Source: JBEVOS01 sp964564595
GTDB lineage: Bacteria > Pseudomonadota > Alphaproteobacteria > Caulobacterales > Aquidulcibacteraceae
Direction: 5' to 3'
NCBI GenBank assembly: GCA_964564595.1
Contig: CAZMCA010000050.1
Coordinates: 1 to 18,880 of the forward strand
Length of the DNA stretch: 18,880 bases
Shown: positions 8,972 through 16,590 of the stretch, piece after piece
Layout of the letters: each line of letters starts with the position of its first letter
How positions within the stretch are numbered: position 1 is the first letter of the stretch
Notes under the pieces: model-generated
What the model was told of the DNA's origin: nothing
The model's input: only the letters and a program-made list of their open reading frames with translations
Databases searched by the model: none
Made by a program: the position numbers and the translations under genes

Positions 8972-8994
8972 GCTTGCGCGGGTTCCCCGCAAGC
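8972..8994 (+). promoter_or_regulatory. Hairpin just upstream of the oppA ribosome site
   Basis: GCTTGCG (8972-8978) pairs with CGCAAGC (8988-8994), and inner GG/CC pairs shorten the loop. The hairpin ends 2 nt before GGAG (8997-9000), the likely oppA Shine-Dalgarno. It could stabilise the 5' end of oppA mRNA or mark an operator. The role is unknown, and 7-bp repeats can arise by chance at this GC content. Confidence 0.3.
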
Positions 8995-9007
8995 ACGGAG
9001 CGCCGCA

Positions 9008-10636
9008 ATGACCAGCCTCGACCGCCGCACGATCTTCCGGGGCGCCGCGGGCCTTGCCGCGCTTTCCGCAACGGGTGCGTGCGCGAACGCCAAAGTGGTG
9101 GGCTTTGACCCGTCCCGCCGCAGCCTCGACGTCGCCAATCAGGGTGAGCCGCTCTCGCTCGATCCCCACAAGGCCTCGGGCACGTGGGAGAACAACATCA
9201 TCGGCAACATGTTCATGGGGCTGACGACGGAGGGCGCCGATGGCGTTGCGACGCCCGGCATGGCGACGCATTGGGAAACCAGCGCGGACGGGAAATCCTG
9301 GATCTTCCATCTGCGCGAGGCCTATTGGTCGGACGGGCAGGCGTGCGACGCGCATGATTTCGTGTTCGCGTACCAGCGCATCCTCGATCCGGCGAACCTC
9401 GCCGAATACGCGACGATCCTCTACCCGATCCTCAACGCCGAGGCGGTGAACAAGGGCGAACTGCCGGCGACGGCGGTTGGCGTCTACGCGCTGGACGACC
9501 GCACACTGGAAATCCGTCTCGAGCATCCCGCGCCTTATCTGCCGCAGATGCTAATGCACTACACGAACTACCCCGTGCCAAAGCATGTGGTGCAGGCGCA
9601 TGGCGATGACTGGATCAAGCCGGAGAACATTGTCGTCAACGGCCCGTTCCGGCTGGTGAAGTGGTGGTCGAACTACATCGTTCACATCAAGAAGAACCCG
9701 TCCTTCTGGGACAGCCGCAATGTCTGGTTGGAAGACATCTACTTTTATCCGTCGAGCGATGTGACGGCCGCGGCGCGCAGCGTGCTCTCCGGTGAGCGCG
9801 GCTGGTCGACCGGGTTTCCGTCCAACCGCGCGCCAGAATTGCGGCGCGATGCGCCTTCGCTCGTGCGCGTCTCGCCGTATCTGCTGGTGCAGTACTTCTC
9901 CTTCAACATGACGCGCCCGCCGTTCGACAACGTGAACGTGCGCCGCGCGCTCGCGATGGCGCTCGATCGCGATTTCATCGGCTCGCAAATCTACAAGGCC
10001 GGCGAGTTTCCCGCGCTGTCGTTCGTGCCGCCAGGGATCGTCAACTACGAGCAGGGCGCACGCTACCCGTGGGCGAATCGGCCGGTCGCCGAGCGCCGGC
10101 AGGAAGCGCGGCGCCTGCTTGAGAGCGCGGGGTTTGGCCCGAACAACCCGCTGCGGTTCGAGTTCTCGCACCGCAACACGGGAGACAATCCGCGTGTCGC
10201 AGTGGTGGCGCAGGCCGATTGGCGCGCGATCGCACCGTGGGTGACGTGCGAGCTCGCGGGCGTCGAGACGCAGATCCACTACGCGAATCTGCGGGCGAAG
10301 AACTTCCAGGTGGGCGATGGCGGCTGGGTCGCGGACTACAACGACGCGCGCAACTACCTCTATCTCCTGGAGACGCGCACCGGCTACCAGAACTACCCTG
10401 GCTATTCGAACCCCGAATTCGACCGGCTGATGCATGCGGCGGACAACGAGCCCAACGTTTCCGTGCGCGCGAACCTGATGCGCCAGGCCGAACAACTGGC
10501 GCTCGACGAAGCGCCGGTCTGCACGACGGTTTTCGGGGTCTCCAAGAATCTCGTGGATGGGCGCCTTGCCGGCTGGGAGGGCAACCTGGCGGATATCCAC
10601 AGAGCACGCTGGATGCGCCAAGCCGTCAGTACGTAA
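9008..10636 (+). CDS. oppA: Peptide-type ABC substrate-binding protein (SBP family 5), Tat-type signal
   Basis: Captures peptide or a similar ligand in the periplasm and delivers it to OppBC. Seen in 542 residues: an N-terminus with a twin-arginine motif (LDRRTIFRGAAGLAALS) and a candidate lipidation cysteine at C25 (SATGAC). The family-5 N-terminal core is LDVANQGEPLSLDPH (40-54), and typical later blocks include LREAYWSDGQACDAHDFVFA, NVRRALAMALDRDFI and GWVADYNDARNYLYLL. Length is normal for OppA. The ATG at 9008 has GGAG 7 nt upstream; earlier in-frame starts would bury the signal peptide. The gene is separated from oppBC by an opposite-strand gene, so it probably has its own promoter in the 90-bp spacer. 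The lipobox is poor, so a soluble Tat substrate is the alternative. Confidence 0.93.
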   Translation: MTSLDRRTIFRGAAGLAALSATGACANAKVVGFDPSRRSLDVANQGEPLSLDPHKASGTWENNIIGNMFMGLTTEGADGVATPGMATHWETSADGKSWIFHLREAYWSDGQACDAHDFVFAYQRILDPANLAEYATILYPILNAEAVNKGELPATAVGVYALDDRTLEIRLEHPAPYLPQMLMHYTNYPVPKHVVQAHGDDWIKPENIVVNGPFRLVKWWSNYIVHIKKNPSFWDSRNVWLEDIYFYPSSDVTAAARSVLSGERGWSTGFPSNRAPELRRDAPSLVRVSPYLLVQYFSFNMTRPPFDNVNVRRALAMALDRDFIGSQIYKAGEFPALSFVPPGIVNYEQGARYPWANRPVAERRQEARRLLESAGFGPNNPLRFEFSHRNTGDNPRVAVVAQADWRAIAPWVTCELAGVETQIHYANLRAKNFQVGDGGWVADYNDARNYLYLLETRTGYQNYPGYSNPEFDRLMHAADNEPNVSVRANLMRQAEQLALDEAPVCTTVFGVSKNLVDGRLAGWEGNLADIHRARWMRQAVST

Positions 10637-10666
10637 CACGTCGCGACGCTGCGAATTGCCCCTCTG

Positions 10667-10689
10667 CCGTAGCGTTACAAGCGCTACGG
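10667..10689 (+). terminator. Terminator-like or operator-like hairpin after oppA
   Basis: CCGTAGCG (10667-10674) and CGCTACGG (10682-10689) form a perfect 8-bp stem with a 7-nt loop, 30 nt after the oppA stop. Position suggests 3'-end formation for oppA, but no T run follows (TGAAATG), so intrinsic termination would be weak. The core GTAGCGTTAC also resembles LacI-family operators; that reading is speculative. Confidence 0.4.
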
Positions 10690-10831
10690 TGAAATGTTGC
10701 GCCGCCCAGCGCCGGAAGCGCGCAAAAATCTTGTCGGCATCCCAGGCATCCGCCTTTGCGGCGGCAGTGCGATTGAATGCGTCATTTTCGCCACATTTCC
10801 GGCCGTTCGGCGGCGAAAGCGCGACCGCGAA

Positions 10832-10860
10832 TTGACGATGTTTGTGACGGCCTGTTCAAG
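10832..10860 (+). promoter_or_regulatory. Weak candidate promoter for the TonB receptor
   Basis: TTGACG (10832-10837) matches five of six bases of a sigma-70 -35 box. A 17-nt spacer leads to TTCAAG (10855-10860), only three of six matches to TATAAT. If used, transcription would start near 10867 and give a leader of about 125 nt. It is the best candidate I found in the 355-bp gene-free region 10637-10991; confidence is low because the -10 box is poor. Confidence 0.25.
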
Positions 10861-10864
10861 TTCG

Positions 10865-10991
10865 CTCACGTTCGGGGGTGAGGGCTCCCGGCCGCGCGTC
10901 TGGCGCATCCCGTCTCGGGGGCGAACCAAGAATCGGCTCGAAAAGAGCCTCCAAGACGCCGGTTTCTGGATATGAGTTTTGGAGGTTCGAC
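10865..10991 (+). promoter_or_regulatory. Structured 5' leader masking the TonB-receptor ribosome site
   Basis: The leader has small hairpins at 10865-10882 (CTCAC/GTGAG) and 10909-10919 (CCCG/CGGG), then two overlapping alternatives. One is GGCTC-GAAAA-GAGCC (10935-10949). The other is a 13-pair stem, 10945-10957 with 10976-10988, containing two G-T wobbles and an 18-nt loop. The second stem buries the whole GGAGG Shine-Dalgarno (10981-10985). Both use GAGCC at 10945-10949, so they exclude each other, as in riboswitch or thermosensor expression platforms. A seven-codon reading frame, ATG 10972 to TGA 10993-10995, starts in the loop and overlaps the GTG start. I recognise no known riboswitch class. 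The pairing is seen; regulation is inferred. Confidence 0.5.
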
Positions 10992-13900
10992 GTGAAGGAC
11001 AACGAAAAGCGCGAACGCGGGTTCGCGAATGGTTTGCTGTTGGGGGCCGCTGCGCTCACCACCGGCCTTCTGGGCGCCGCCGCTCCGGCCGCTGCTCAAG
11101 ACAGCGATGCTGACATCGTCGTTACGGGTTCGCGCATCGTCCGCCAGGACTTCGTGGCGAACAGCCCGATCGCGACGGTTACGCAAGAGCAGATCGTCGG
11201 CAACGCCGACGTGACGATGGACACGTATCTGAACACGCTGCCGCAGGTGAACCCGGCGGGCACGACGTCGTCCAACAACCCGGGCAACAACGGCCAGTCG
11301 AACATCAACCTCCGCGGCCTTGGCGCGAACCGGAACCTCGTTCTGATCGACGGCCGCCGTCCGATGGTGTCGGCCAACAACCTGACCGTCGACATCAACA
11401 CCATTCCCGCCGCGATGATCGAGACGATCGAAGTCATCACCGGCGGCGCGGGCGCGACCTACGGCGCCGACGCCATTGCCGGCGCGGTCAACATCCGTCT
11501 CCGCAACAACTTCGAGGGCGCCGACTTCCGCGCCAGCTACTCGAACCAAATGGAGCTGTGGGACGCTGAAGAGTACAACGTCTCGGCAGTCATCGGCGGC
11601 AACTTCGCCGACGGCCGCGGTAACGCGATCTTCGGTTTCGACCGCTCGTTCCGCCAGCCGCTCGTGAAGGCGCAGCGTCCGTTCTCCGCGAACGCGACGT
11701 CCACCACCGGCACGCCGCCTGAAGGCGCGATCTCGTGGAGCACGGCGACGGCGGCTTCCGGCGGTTTCCCTGCCAACCCCGGCAACCCGGTTCCGGAATC
11801 GGCGGTCGACGCTCTGTTCGGCACGTACGGCTTCAGCGCCGCGGACGTGACAAACCAGTCCGGCCGCTTCGGCTTCAACCGTGACGGTTCGATCATCTTC
11901 TACGGCATCGCCGGCCCGGGCTTCCCGGTGCTGAACTTCCGCGACCCGATCACGGTCGATGTGAACTCGCGCTTCTACCCGGACTTCTACTCGTACAACT
12001 TCGACGCTCCGAACGCGCTCGTGCTGCCGCTCGACCGGTACTCGTTCCTGTTCGACGTCGACTACGAAACCGAAAGCGGCGTGACGTTCTTCGCGCAGGC
12101 GGGCTGGACCGAGTACAACTCGTCCCAGAAGCTCGCTCCGACACCGCTGCCGTCGGTCTCGACGCGGGCGCCGGGCGAGAATACCAACGTTCAGGTCGCT
12201 TCGGCGCTCGTCGTTCCGGGCTCCACGCCCGCGACCGGAATCGCCTCGCTCATCGTTCCTGTGACGAACCCCTTCGTCGCCTCGAATCCGGGCCTGATGT
12301 CGCTCCTCAACGCACGTACTGGCGATGACCTCCGTCTCGTCGGCTCGGGCGCGAACGAGCCCTTCCTCTACGCGTTCCGTCCGCTCGGCTTCGGCGCCCG
12401 CGAGTCGATCTTCCAAAACACGGTCGTCCAGTTCCTGGTCGGCGCGCGTGGCGAGATCGGCGACAGCGGCTGGGATTGGGAAGCGTACGTTTCCGAAGGC
12501 CGCACCGAGATCGACATTACCCAAAACGGTAACATCGATACGCAGCGCCTGTCGGACATCCTCGCCAACCCGACGTCGGGCGGCAGCGTCTGCGCCACCT
12601 GGAACCCCTTCGGCAACAACCCGCTCCCGGCGGCCTGCCGTACGTACCTCGAAAGCCCGGTGTCGCGCCGTCAGGCCTTCACCCAGCAGATCGCGCAGGG
12701 CTTCATCCGCGGCGACGCGTTTGAACTCCCGGCCGGCCCGCTCTCGATGGTGTTTGGCGCTGAATATCGCGGCTTCGAATACACCGACCGGTTCCTGTCG
12801 TCCGTTGGTCCGTTCTCGGGCTTCAACGTTGGCTCGCCGGAAGGCGGCAAGAACGACTTCTTCGACGTGTTCGCGGAAGCGCTGATCCCGATCGCTTCGG
12901 ATCTGCCTCTCATCCAGAACCTCGAAGTCGGCCTCGGCTATCGCCGTTCGACGTACCAGTTCACGCAAACGATCGCGACGCAGACCCTGCCGGTGACGGA
13001 TGGTCCGCAAGAGTCGGCTGACGCCTACAAGATCGAACTGAACTGGGAGCCGGTTGATTTCGCGCGTTTCCGCGCGAGCTATCAGCGCTCGGTTCGTGCG
13101 CCGAACTTCCAAGAGCTGTTCCAAAGCTCGCAGTCGTTCCCGCAGATCTTCGATCCGTGCTCGAACTACTCGGCCGCCCGTAATGGGGCGAACGGCGCGG
13201 CTCTCGCCACGCTTTGCCAAAACACGGGCGTCGGCACCCCGGCCACCTTCGCGGCGACGCCGGGCGGCCAAGCGCAAACCACGACCAGCGGCAACCTCAA
13301 CCTCGACGCCGAAGAAGCCGATACGATTTCGGTCGGCGTCGTGCTGAACTCGCCCTGGGAAAACCAGTGGCTGTCGCGTCTGCGTGGTTCGGTCGACTAC
13401 TACGACATCGAGATCACGGGCCCGATCCTCGCGATCGACCCGAACATCGCGATCGCCGATTGCTACAACTACTTCGGCAACAACCCGACCTACACCGTCG
13501 CGGGCAACCAGTATTGCGCGGGTCTCGTCCGTTCGGGCGGCGCCATCTCGCGGATCAACAGCACGCTGTCGATCCCGGGCGTTCCGGCCGGCAACTTCCC
13601 GGGCACGAACGGCGGTCTTCTGGCCACCACCGGCGTCGACATCCAAGTCGATTACGGCATGGATCTGGAATGGCTCGGCCTTGGCCCCGACTCGGGTTCG
13701 CTCTCGTTCAACGCGCTCATCACGCACGTGATGACGTTCGAACGCCAAGAAGCGGCCTCGCTGCCGGTCATCGACTACGCCGGTACGATCTCGTACTTCG
13801 GCGCCGGTCTCGGCACGAGCTTCCCGGAATGGAAGGGCACCTTCACCACGGTGTACGATGTGGGTCCGTTCGCGTTCATGGCGCGCGGCCGCTACATCGG

Positions 13901-14168
13901 CGAGATGGAAAACCGGATCACCCGCCAATTCCCTGGCGAGCGTAACTTCGGCACGAACCCCACCCCGACGGGCGTTGACTCGATCTGGTATTGGGACGCG
14001 TCGGCCCGGTGGAACATCACCGAAATGGCCTCCTTCACCCTTGGCGTGAACAACGTCACGGACGAAGAGACCCCGGTGTACTCGCCGAACGTTCAGTCGG
14101 GTACGGACCCGTCAACGTACGACATCATCGGCCGCCGCGCGTTCGCGTCGGTGAACCTGCGCTTCTAA
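10992..14168 (+). CDS. TonB-dependent outer-membrane receptor (1058 aa)
   Basis: A 22-strand outer-membrane barrel with a plug, importing a ligand using TonB/ExbBD energy. Seen: signal peptide at residues 1-36 (FANGLLLGAAALTTGLLGAA, then APAAAQ), TonB box DIVVTGSRI (41-49), plug motifs SPIATVTQEQI, INLRGLGANRNLVLIDGRRP (about 105-124) and EVITGGAGATYGADAIAGAV, a long barrel with alternating aromatic strands, and the terminal strand RRAFASVNLRF ending in Phe. There is no STN signalling domain, so no sigma/anti-sigma partner is expected. The GTG at 10992 has GGAGG 6 nt upstream; upstream in-frame ATGs lack this and would precede the signal peptide. Codon use favours CGT, GGT and AAC/TTC more than the neighbours, as in highly expressed genes. 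The ligand is unknown; neighbours suggest peptides. Confidence 0.95.
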   Translation: MKDNEKRERGFANGLLLGAAALTTGLLGAAAPAAAQDSDADIVVTGSRIVRQDFVANSPIATVTQEQIVGNADVTMDTYLNTLPQVNPAGTTSSNNPGNNGQSNINLRGLGANRNLVLIDGRRPMVSANNLTVDINTIPAAMIETIEVITGGAGATYGADAIAGAVNIRLRNNFEGADFRASYSNQMELWDAEEYNVSAVIGGNFADGRGNAIFGFDRSFRQPLVKAQRPFSANATSTTGTPPEGAISWSTATAASGGFPANPGNPVPESAVDALFGTYGFSAADVTNQSGRFGFNRDGSIIFYGIAGPGFPVLNFRDPITVDVNSRFYPDFYSYNFDAPNALVLPLDRYSFLFDVDYETESGVTFFAQAGWTEYNSSQKLAPTPLPSVSTRAPGENTNVQVASALVVPGSTPATGIASLIVPVTNPFVASNPGLMSLLNARTGDDLRLVGSGANEPFLYAFRPLGFGARESIFQNTVVQFLVGARGEIGDSGWDWEAYVSEGRTEIDITQNGNIDTQRLSDILANPTSGGSVCATWNPFGNNPLPAACRTYLESPVSRRQAFTQQIAQGFIRGDAFELPAGPLSMVFGAEYRGFEYTDRFLSSVGPFSGFNVGSPEGGKNDFFDVFAEALIPIASDLPLIQNLEVGLGYRRSTYQFTQTIATQTLPVTDGPQESADAYKIELNWEPVDFARFRASYQRSVRAPNFQELFQSSQSFPQIFDPCSNYSAARNGANGAALATLCQNTGVGTPATFAATPGGQAQTTTSGNLNLDAEEADTISVGVVLNSPWENQWLSRLRGSVDYYDIEITGPILAIDPNIAIADCYNYFGNNPTYTVAGNQYCAGLVRSGGAISRINSTLSIPGVPAGNFPGTNGGLLATTGVDIQVDYGMDLEWLGLGPDSGSLSFNALITHVMTFERQEAASLPVIDYAGTISYFGAGLGTSFPEWKGTFTTVYDVGPFAFMARGRYIGEMENRITRQFPGERNFGTNPTPTGVDSIWYWDASARWNITEMASFTLGVNNVTDEETPVYSPNVQSGTDPSTYDIIGRRAFASVNLRF

Positions 14169-14202
14169 GTCGAAGCACAGACGTCGAATCTTCATGCAAT
14201 CT

Positions 14203-14236
14203 GGCGGCGGGCTTCTGGCCCGCCGCCTTTTTGTTT
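14203..14236 (+). terminator. Rho-independent terminator of the TonB-receptor gene
   Basis: A perfect 10-bp GC stem, GGCGGCGGGC (14203-14212) with GCCCGCCGCC (14218-14227), has a 5-nt loop and is followed by TTTTTGTTT. It begins 34 nt after the receptor stop codon. This is a textbook intrinsic terminator. Confidence 0.95.
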
Positions 14237-14270
14237 GTGGCGGTACAAGGCGGGCGCTGCACAGCGCGCG

Positions 14271-14309
14271 CACGAAAACGCCGCGCACGTGAGGTGCGCG
14301 GCGTTCGTG
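14271..14309 (-). terminator. Terminator of the oligopeptidase gene (minus strand)
   Basis: AACGCCGCGCAC (14277-14288) pairs perfectly with GTGCGCGGCGTT (14294-14305) around a 5-nt loop. CACG (14271-14274) and CGTG (14306-14309) extend the stem past a two-base bulge. Read on the minus strand, the stem ends in TTTT, 27 nt beyond the oligopeptidase stop. With the plus-strand terminator just before it, the converging transcripts are separated. Confidence 0.8.
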
Positions 14310-14331
14310 TGTTGGCGTTGCTGTGCAGCCG

Positions 14332-16509
14332 CTAGAACGGCCCTCCGGCCTCGCGTGCGCCGATGGCTTTCAGCGCGAAGGCGTAATCGACCGCGATCTC
14401 ACGCAGGAAATCGAACCGCCCAGACGCGCCGCCGTGGCCAGCCTCCATGTTCATCTTCAACAGGCAGGGACGGCCGCTGGTGGTCGCGGGCCGCAGCCGC
14501 GCGATCCACTTGGTCGGCTCCCAATAGGTCACGCGCGGATCGGATAGGCCGCCCGTCGCGAGCACGGCTGGGTACGCCTTCGGCTCGATGTTGTCGTACG
14601 GTGAGTAGGAGGCGATGTAATCGTAGGCCTCCGCGTCCTCGATCGGATTGCCCCATTCGGGCCATTCGGGCGGGGTGAGCGGCAGGCTCACATCGCTCAT
14701 CGTGTTGAGCACATCGACGAACGGCACGGCGCCGATCACGCCGGCCCAAAGGTCTGGCCGCATATTCGCGATCGCGCCCACCAGCATGCCGCCGGCCGAG
14801 CCGCCATACGCCACGATGTTTCCTGCGCGCCCGTAGCCGCGGGCGATCAGCGTTTCCGCGCTGGCGACGAAGTCGGTGAACGTGTTCTTCTTCTTGAACT
14901 TGCGCCCATCGAGGAACCAGCCAAAGCCGCGCTCGGAGCCGCCGCGCACATGCGCCGTCGCCCACACCCAGCCGCGCTCGACGAGGCTGAGATTGCGGAT
15001 CGAGAAGCTCGCATCCATCGAGATGCCGTAGGAGCCGTAGCCGTAGAGCAGCAGCGGCGCTGAGCCATCGAGCGGCGTGCCGCGCTTCATCAGCACGGTG
15101 ATCGGCACGAGCGCGCCATCGCTGGCCGTCGCGTTGAAGCGGCGGCACTCGTACGCGCTCGCGTCGTGCCCACTCGGGATCTCCTGCGTCTTGCGGAGCG
15201 TGCGGGTGCGGGCGGCCATGTCGTAGTCGAACCATTGGCGCGGCGTCGTCGGCGAGTTGTAGACGAAGCGCATCGTCGTGGTCGCGTATTCGAGGCCGGT
15301 GTCGAGCTCGAGCGCGTAGGCTTCTTCGTCTTGTGTGATGGCGTGCTCTTGGCCGGCCTTGTCGCGGATCACGATGCGCGGCAGCGCGTCTTGGCGCACA
15401 AGCTGAACGAGATGGTCGCGGAACGCGCCGACGCCCACGATGAAGCGGCCGGCCTGATGGGGAATGAAGTCGCGCCAATTGGCCCGCGCCGTGCGCCCGA
15501 TTGGCGCCGTCATCAGTTTGAAATCGACGGCGTCATCGGCGTTGGTGCGAATGATCCAGCGCCCATCCCAGTGCGTGACGTCATAAAGCACGCCGGTTTG
15601 GCGGGGTGAAAACACGGTTGGCGCGGCTGTCGGCGTTGCGGCCGGGATGATGCGCACTTCGCTGGTCTCGTGATCGGCGCAGCCGATGACGACGAATTCG
15701 CGGCTCTCGCTCACGCCGATCGAGAGGAAGAAGCCTTCGTTTTCTTCTTCGTAAACGAGCGTGTCGTCCGCCGTCGTGCCGCGCACGGGGCGGCGGAAGA
15801 TGCGGCGCGGGCGGCCATTCTCGTCGCGGAAAATCCAGAAGAGGAACGCGCCGTCGGGCGAGAAACAGAAATCGCCGGTCGAGGCGGTGGGCGGATCGGG
15901 CAGGTCTTGGCCAGTGGCGAGATCGCGCACGCGCACGGCGTAGAACTCGCTGCCTTGCTCATCGACGGCGTAGGCATAGAGCGAATGGTCCGATGAGTGG
16001 GAGGTTGCGCCGACGTCGTAGAAGTCCTTTCCAGCTGCTTGCGCGTTCACATCGAGCAAGAGCTGCTCAGGCCCGCCCGCGCGCGGCGTGCGCACGTAGC
16101 GCGGATGCTGCGCGCCAGTTTCGTAGCGTGAGGAATAGGCCCACGGCCCGTCCGGCTGCGGCACGGTTGCGTCGTCTTCCTTGATGCGCCCGCGCATCTC
16201 CTGGAAGATCGTTTCCTGCAGCGCCTCTGTCGGCGCCATCATGGCGCGCATGTAGGCGTTCTCGGCGTCGAGGTGGGCGCGGATGTCGGCGTTCAGCACG
16301 CTTGGATCGCGCATCACCTGCTGCCAGTTCTCGTCCTTGATCCACTGATAGGGATCGACGCGCACGCGGCCCAGTTGCTCGATGCGGACGGGGCGCACGG
16401 GCGCGACAGGGGGCGTTGGGATTTCAGTCATGTTGGCGGTGGCGCATCCAGGAAGGGCGGAGAGGACCGGAAGGCTTGCGGCGGCCCGCAACAGGTCGCG
16501 ACGGTTCAT
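14332..16509 (-). CDS. Oligopeptidase B-like S9 serine peptidase with Tat/lipoprotein signal
   Basis: Cleaves short peptides, in this family typically after Arg or Lys. Seen in 725 residues: an N-terminus MNRRDLLRAAASLPVLSALP with a twin-arginine motif and lipobox ALPGC (C22), the family N-terminal segment RVDPYQWIKDENW, a beta-propeller in the middle, and the catalytic alpha/beta-hydrolase domain. The triad is visible: S571 in GGSAGGM, D657 in SDPRV, H692 in EAGHGG. YGYGSYG and RGGSERGFGWFLDGR are typical S9A/oligopeptidase B blocks. Oligopeptidase B is usually cytoplasmic; the Tat-type lipoprotein signal implies export to the periplasm or membrane here. GAGG lies 5 nt before the ATG. It faces the TonB receptor across paired terminators. 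Prolyl oligopeptidase is the alternative, but the C-terminal motifs favour the protease II branch. Confidence 0.93.
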   Translation of the reverse strand: MNRRDLLRAAASLPVLSALPGCATANMTEIPTPPVAPVRPVRIEQLGRVRVDPYQWIKDENWQQVMRDPSVLNADIRAHLDAENAYMRAMMAPTEALQETIFQEMRGRIKEDDATVPQPDGPWAYSSRYETGAQHPRYVRTPRAGGPEQLLLDVNAQAAGKDFYDVGATSHSSDHSLYAYAVDEQGSEFYAVRVRDLATGQDLPDPPTASTGDFCFSPDGAFLFWIFRDENGRPRRIFRRPVRGTTADDTLVYEEENEGFFLSIGVSESREFVVIGCADHETSEVRIIPAATPTAAPTVFSPRQTGVLYDVTHWDGRWIIRTNADDAVDFKLMTAPIGRTARANWRDFIPHQAGRFIVGVGAFRDHLVQLVRQDALPRIVIRDKAGQEHAITQDEEAYALELDTGLEYATTTMRFVYNSPTTPRQWFDYDMAARTRTLRKTQEIPSGHDASAYECRRFNATASDGALVPITVLMKRGTPLDGSAPLLLYGYGSYGISMDASFSIRNLSLVERGWVWATAHVRGGSERGFGWFLDGRKFKKKNTFTDFVASAETLIARGYGRAGNIVAYGGSAGGMLVGAIANMRPDLWAGVIGAVPFVDVLNTMSDVSLPLTPPEWPEWGNPIEDAEAYDYIASYSPYDNIEPKAYPAVLATGGLSDPRVTYWEPTKWIARLRPATTSGRPCLLKMNMEAGHGGASGRFDFLREIAVDYAFALKAIGAREAGGPF

Positions 16510-16532
16510 CAGCGCCTCATATGGTGAAGGAA

Positions 16533-16551
16533 GGCGGCGAGCCTAGCCGCC
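16533..16551 (-). terminator. Possible weak terminator after the PP2C gene
   Basis: GGCGGC (16533-16538) and GCCGCC (16546-16551) form a 6-bp GC stem with a 7-nt loop, followed on the minus strand by TTCCTTC. It lies 40 nt after the phosphatase stop and 24 nt before the oligopeptidase ATG. The T tract is poor, so read-through into the oligopeptidase gene is plausible. Confidence 0.35.
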
Positions 16552-16590
16552 CGTCCACGCGCGCGCCAAGCGCCACGCGACAGATCGCGG

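Noticed and set aside
8552..9007. Upstream extension of the oppA frame
   Set aside because: It would overlap the opposite-strand periplasmic gene and place the twin-arginine signal internally. The ATG at 9008 has a good ribosome site.
10694..10975. A 93-codon plus-strand frame in the oppA-receptor gap
   Set aside because: Its composition is unlike neighbouring genes, it has no ribosome site or recognisable motif, and it overlaps the structured leader. It is treated as non-coding.
10637..10991. Known riboswitch classes (cobalamin in particular) upstream of the TonB receptor
   Set aside because: I looked for a B12-box-like conserved core and found none. GGCGGCAGTGCG has only a partial likeness. 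The leader is reported as unclassified.
10866..13928. A continuous minus-strand reading frame of about 1020 codons antisense to the TonB receptor
   Set aside because: Its translation is Arg/Val/Asp-rich low-complexity sequence without any domain. The opposite strand encodes an unmistakable receptor whose codon bias avoids TTA, CTA and TCA, which would be stops on the reverse strand.
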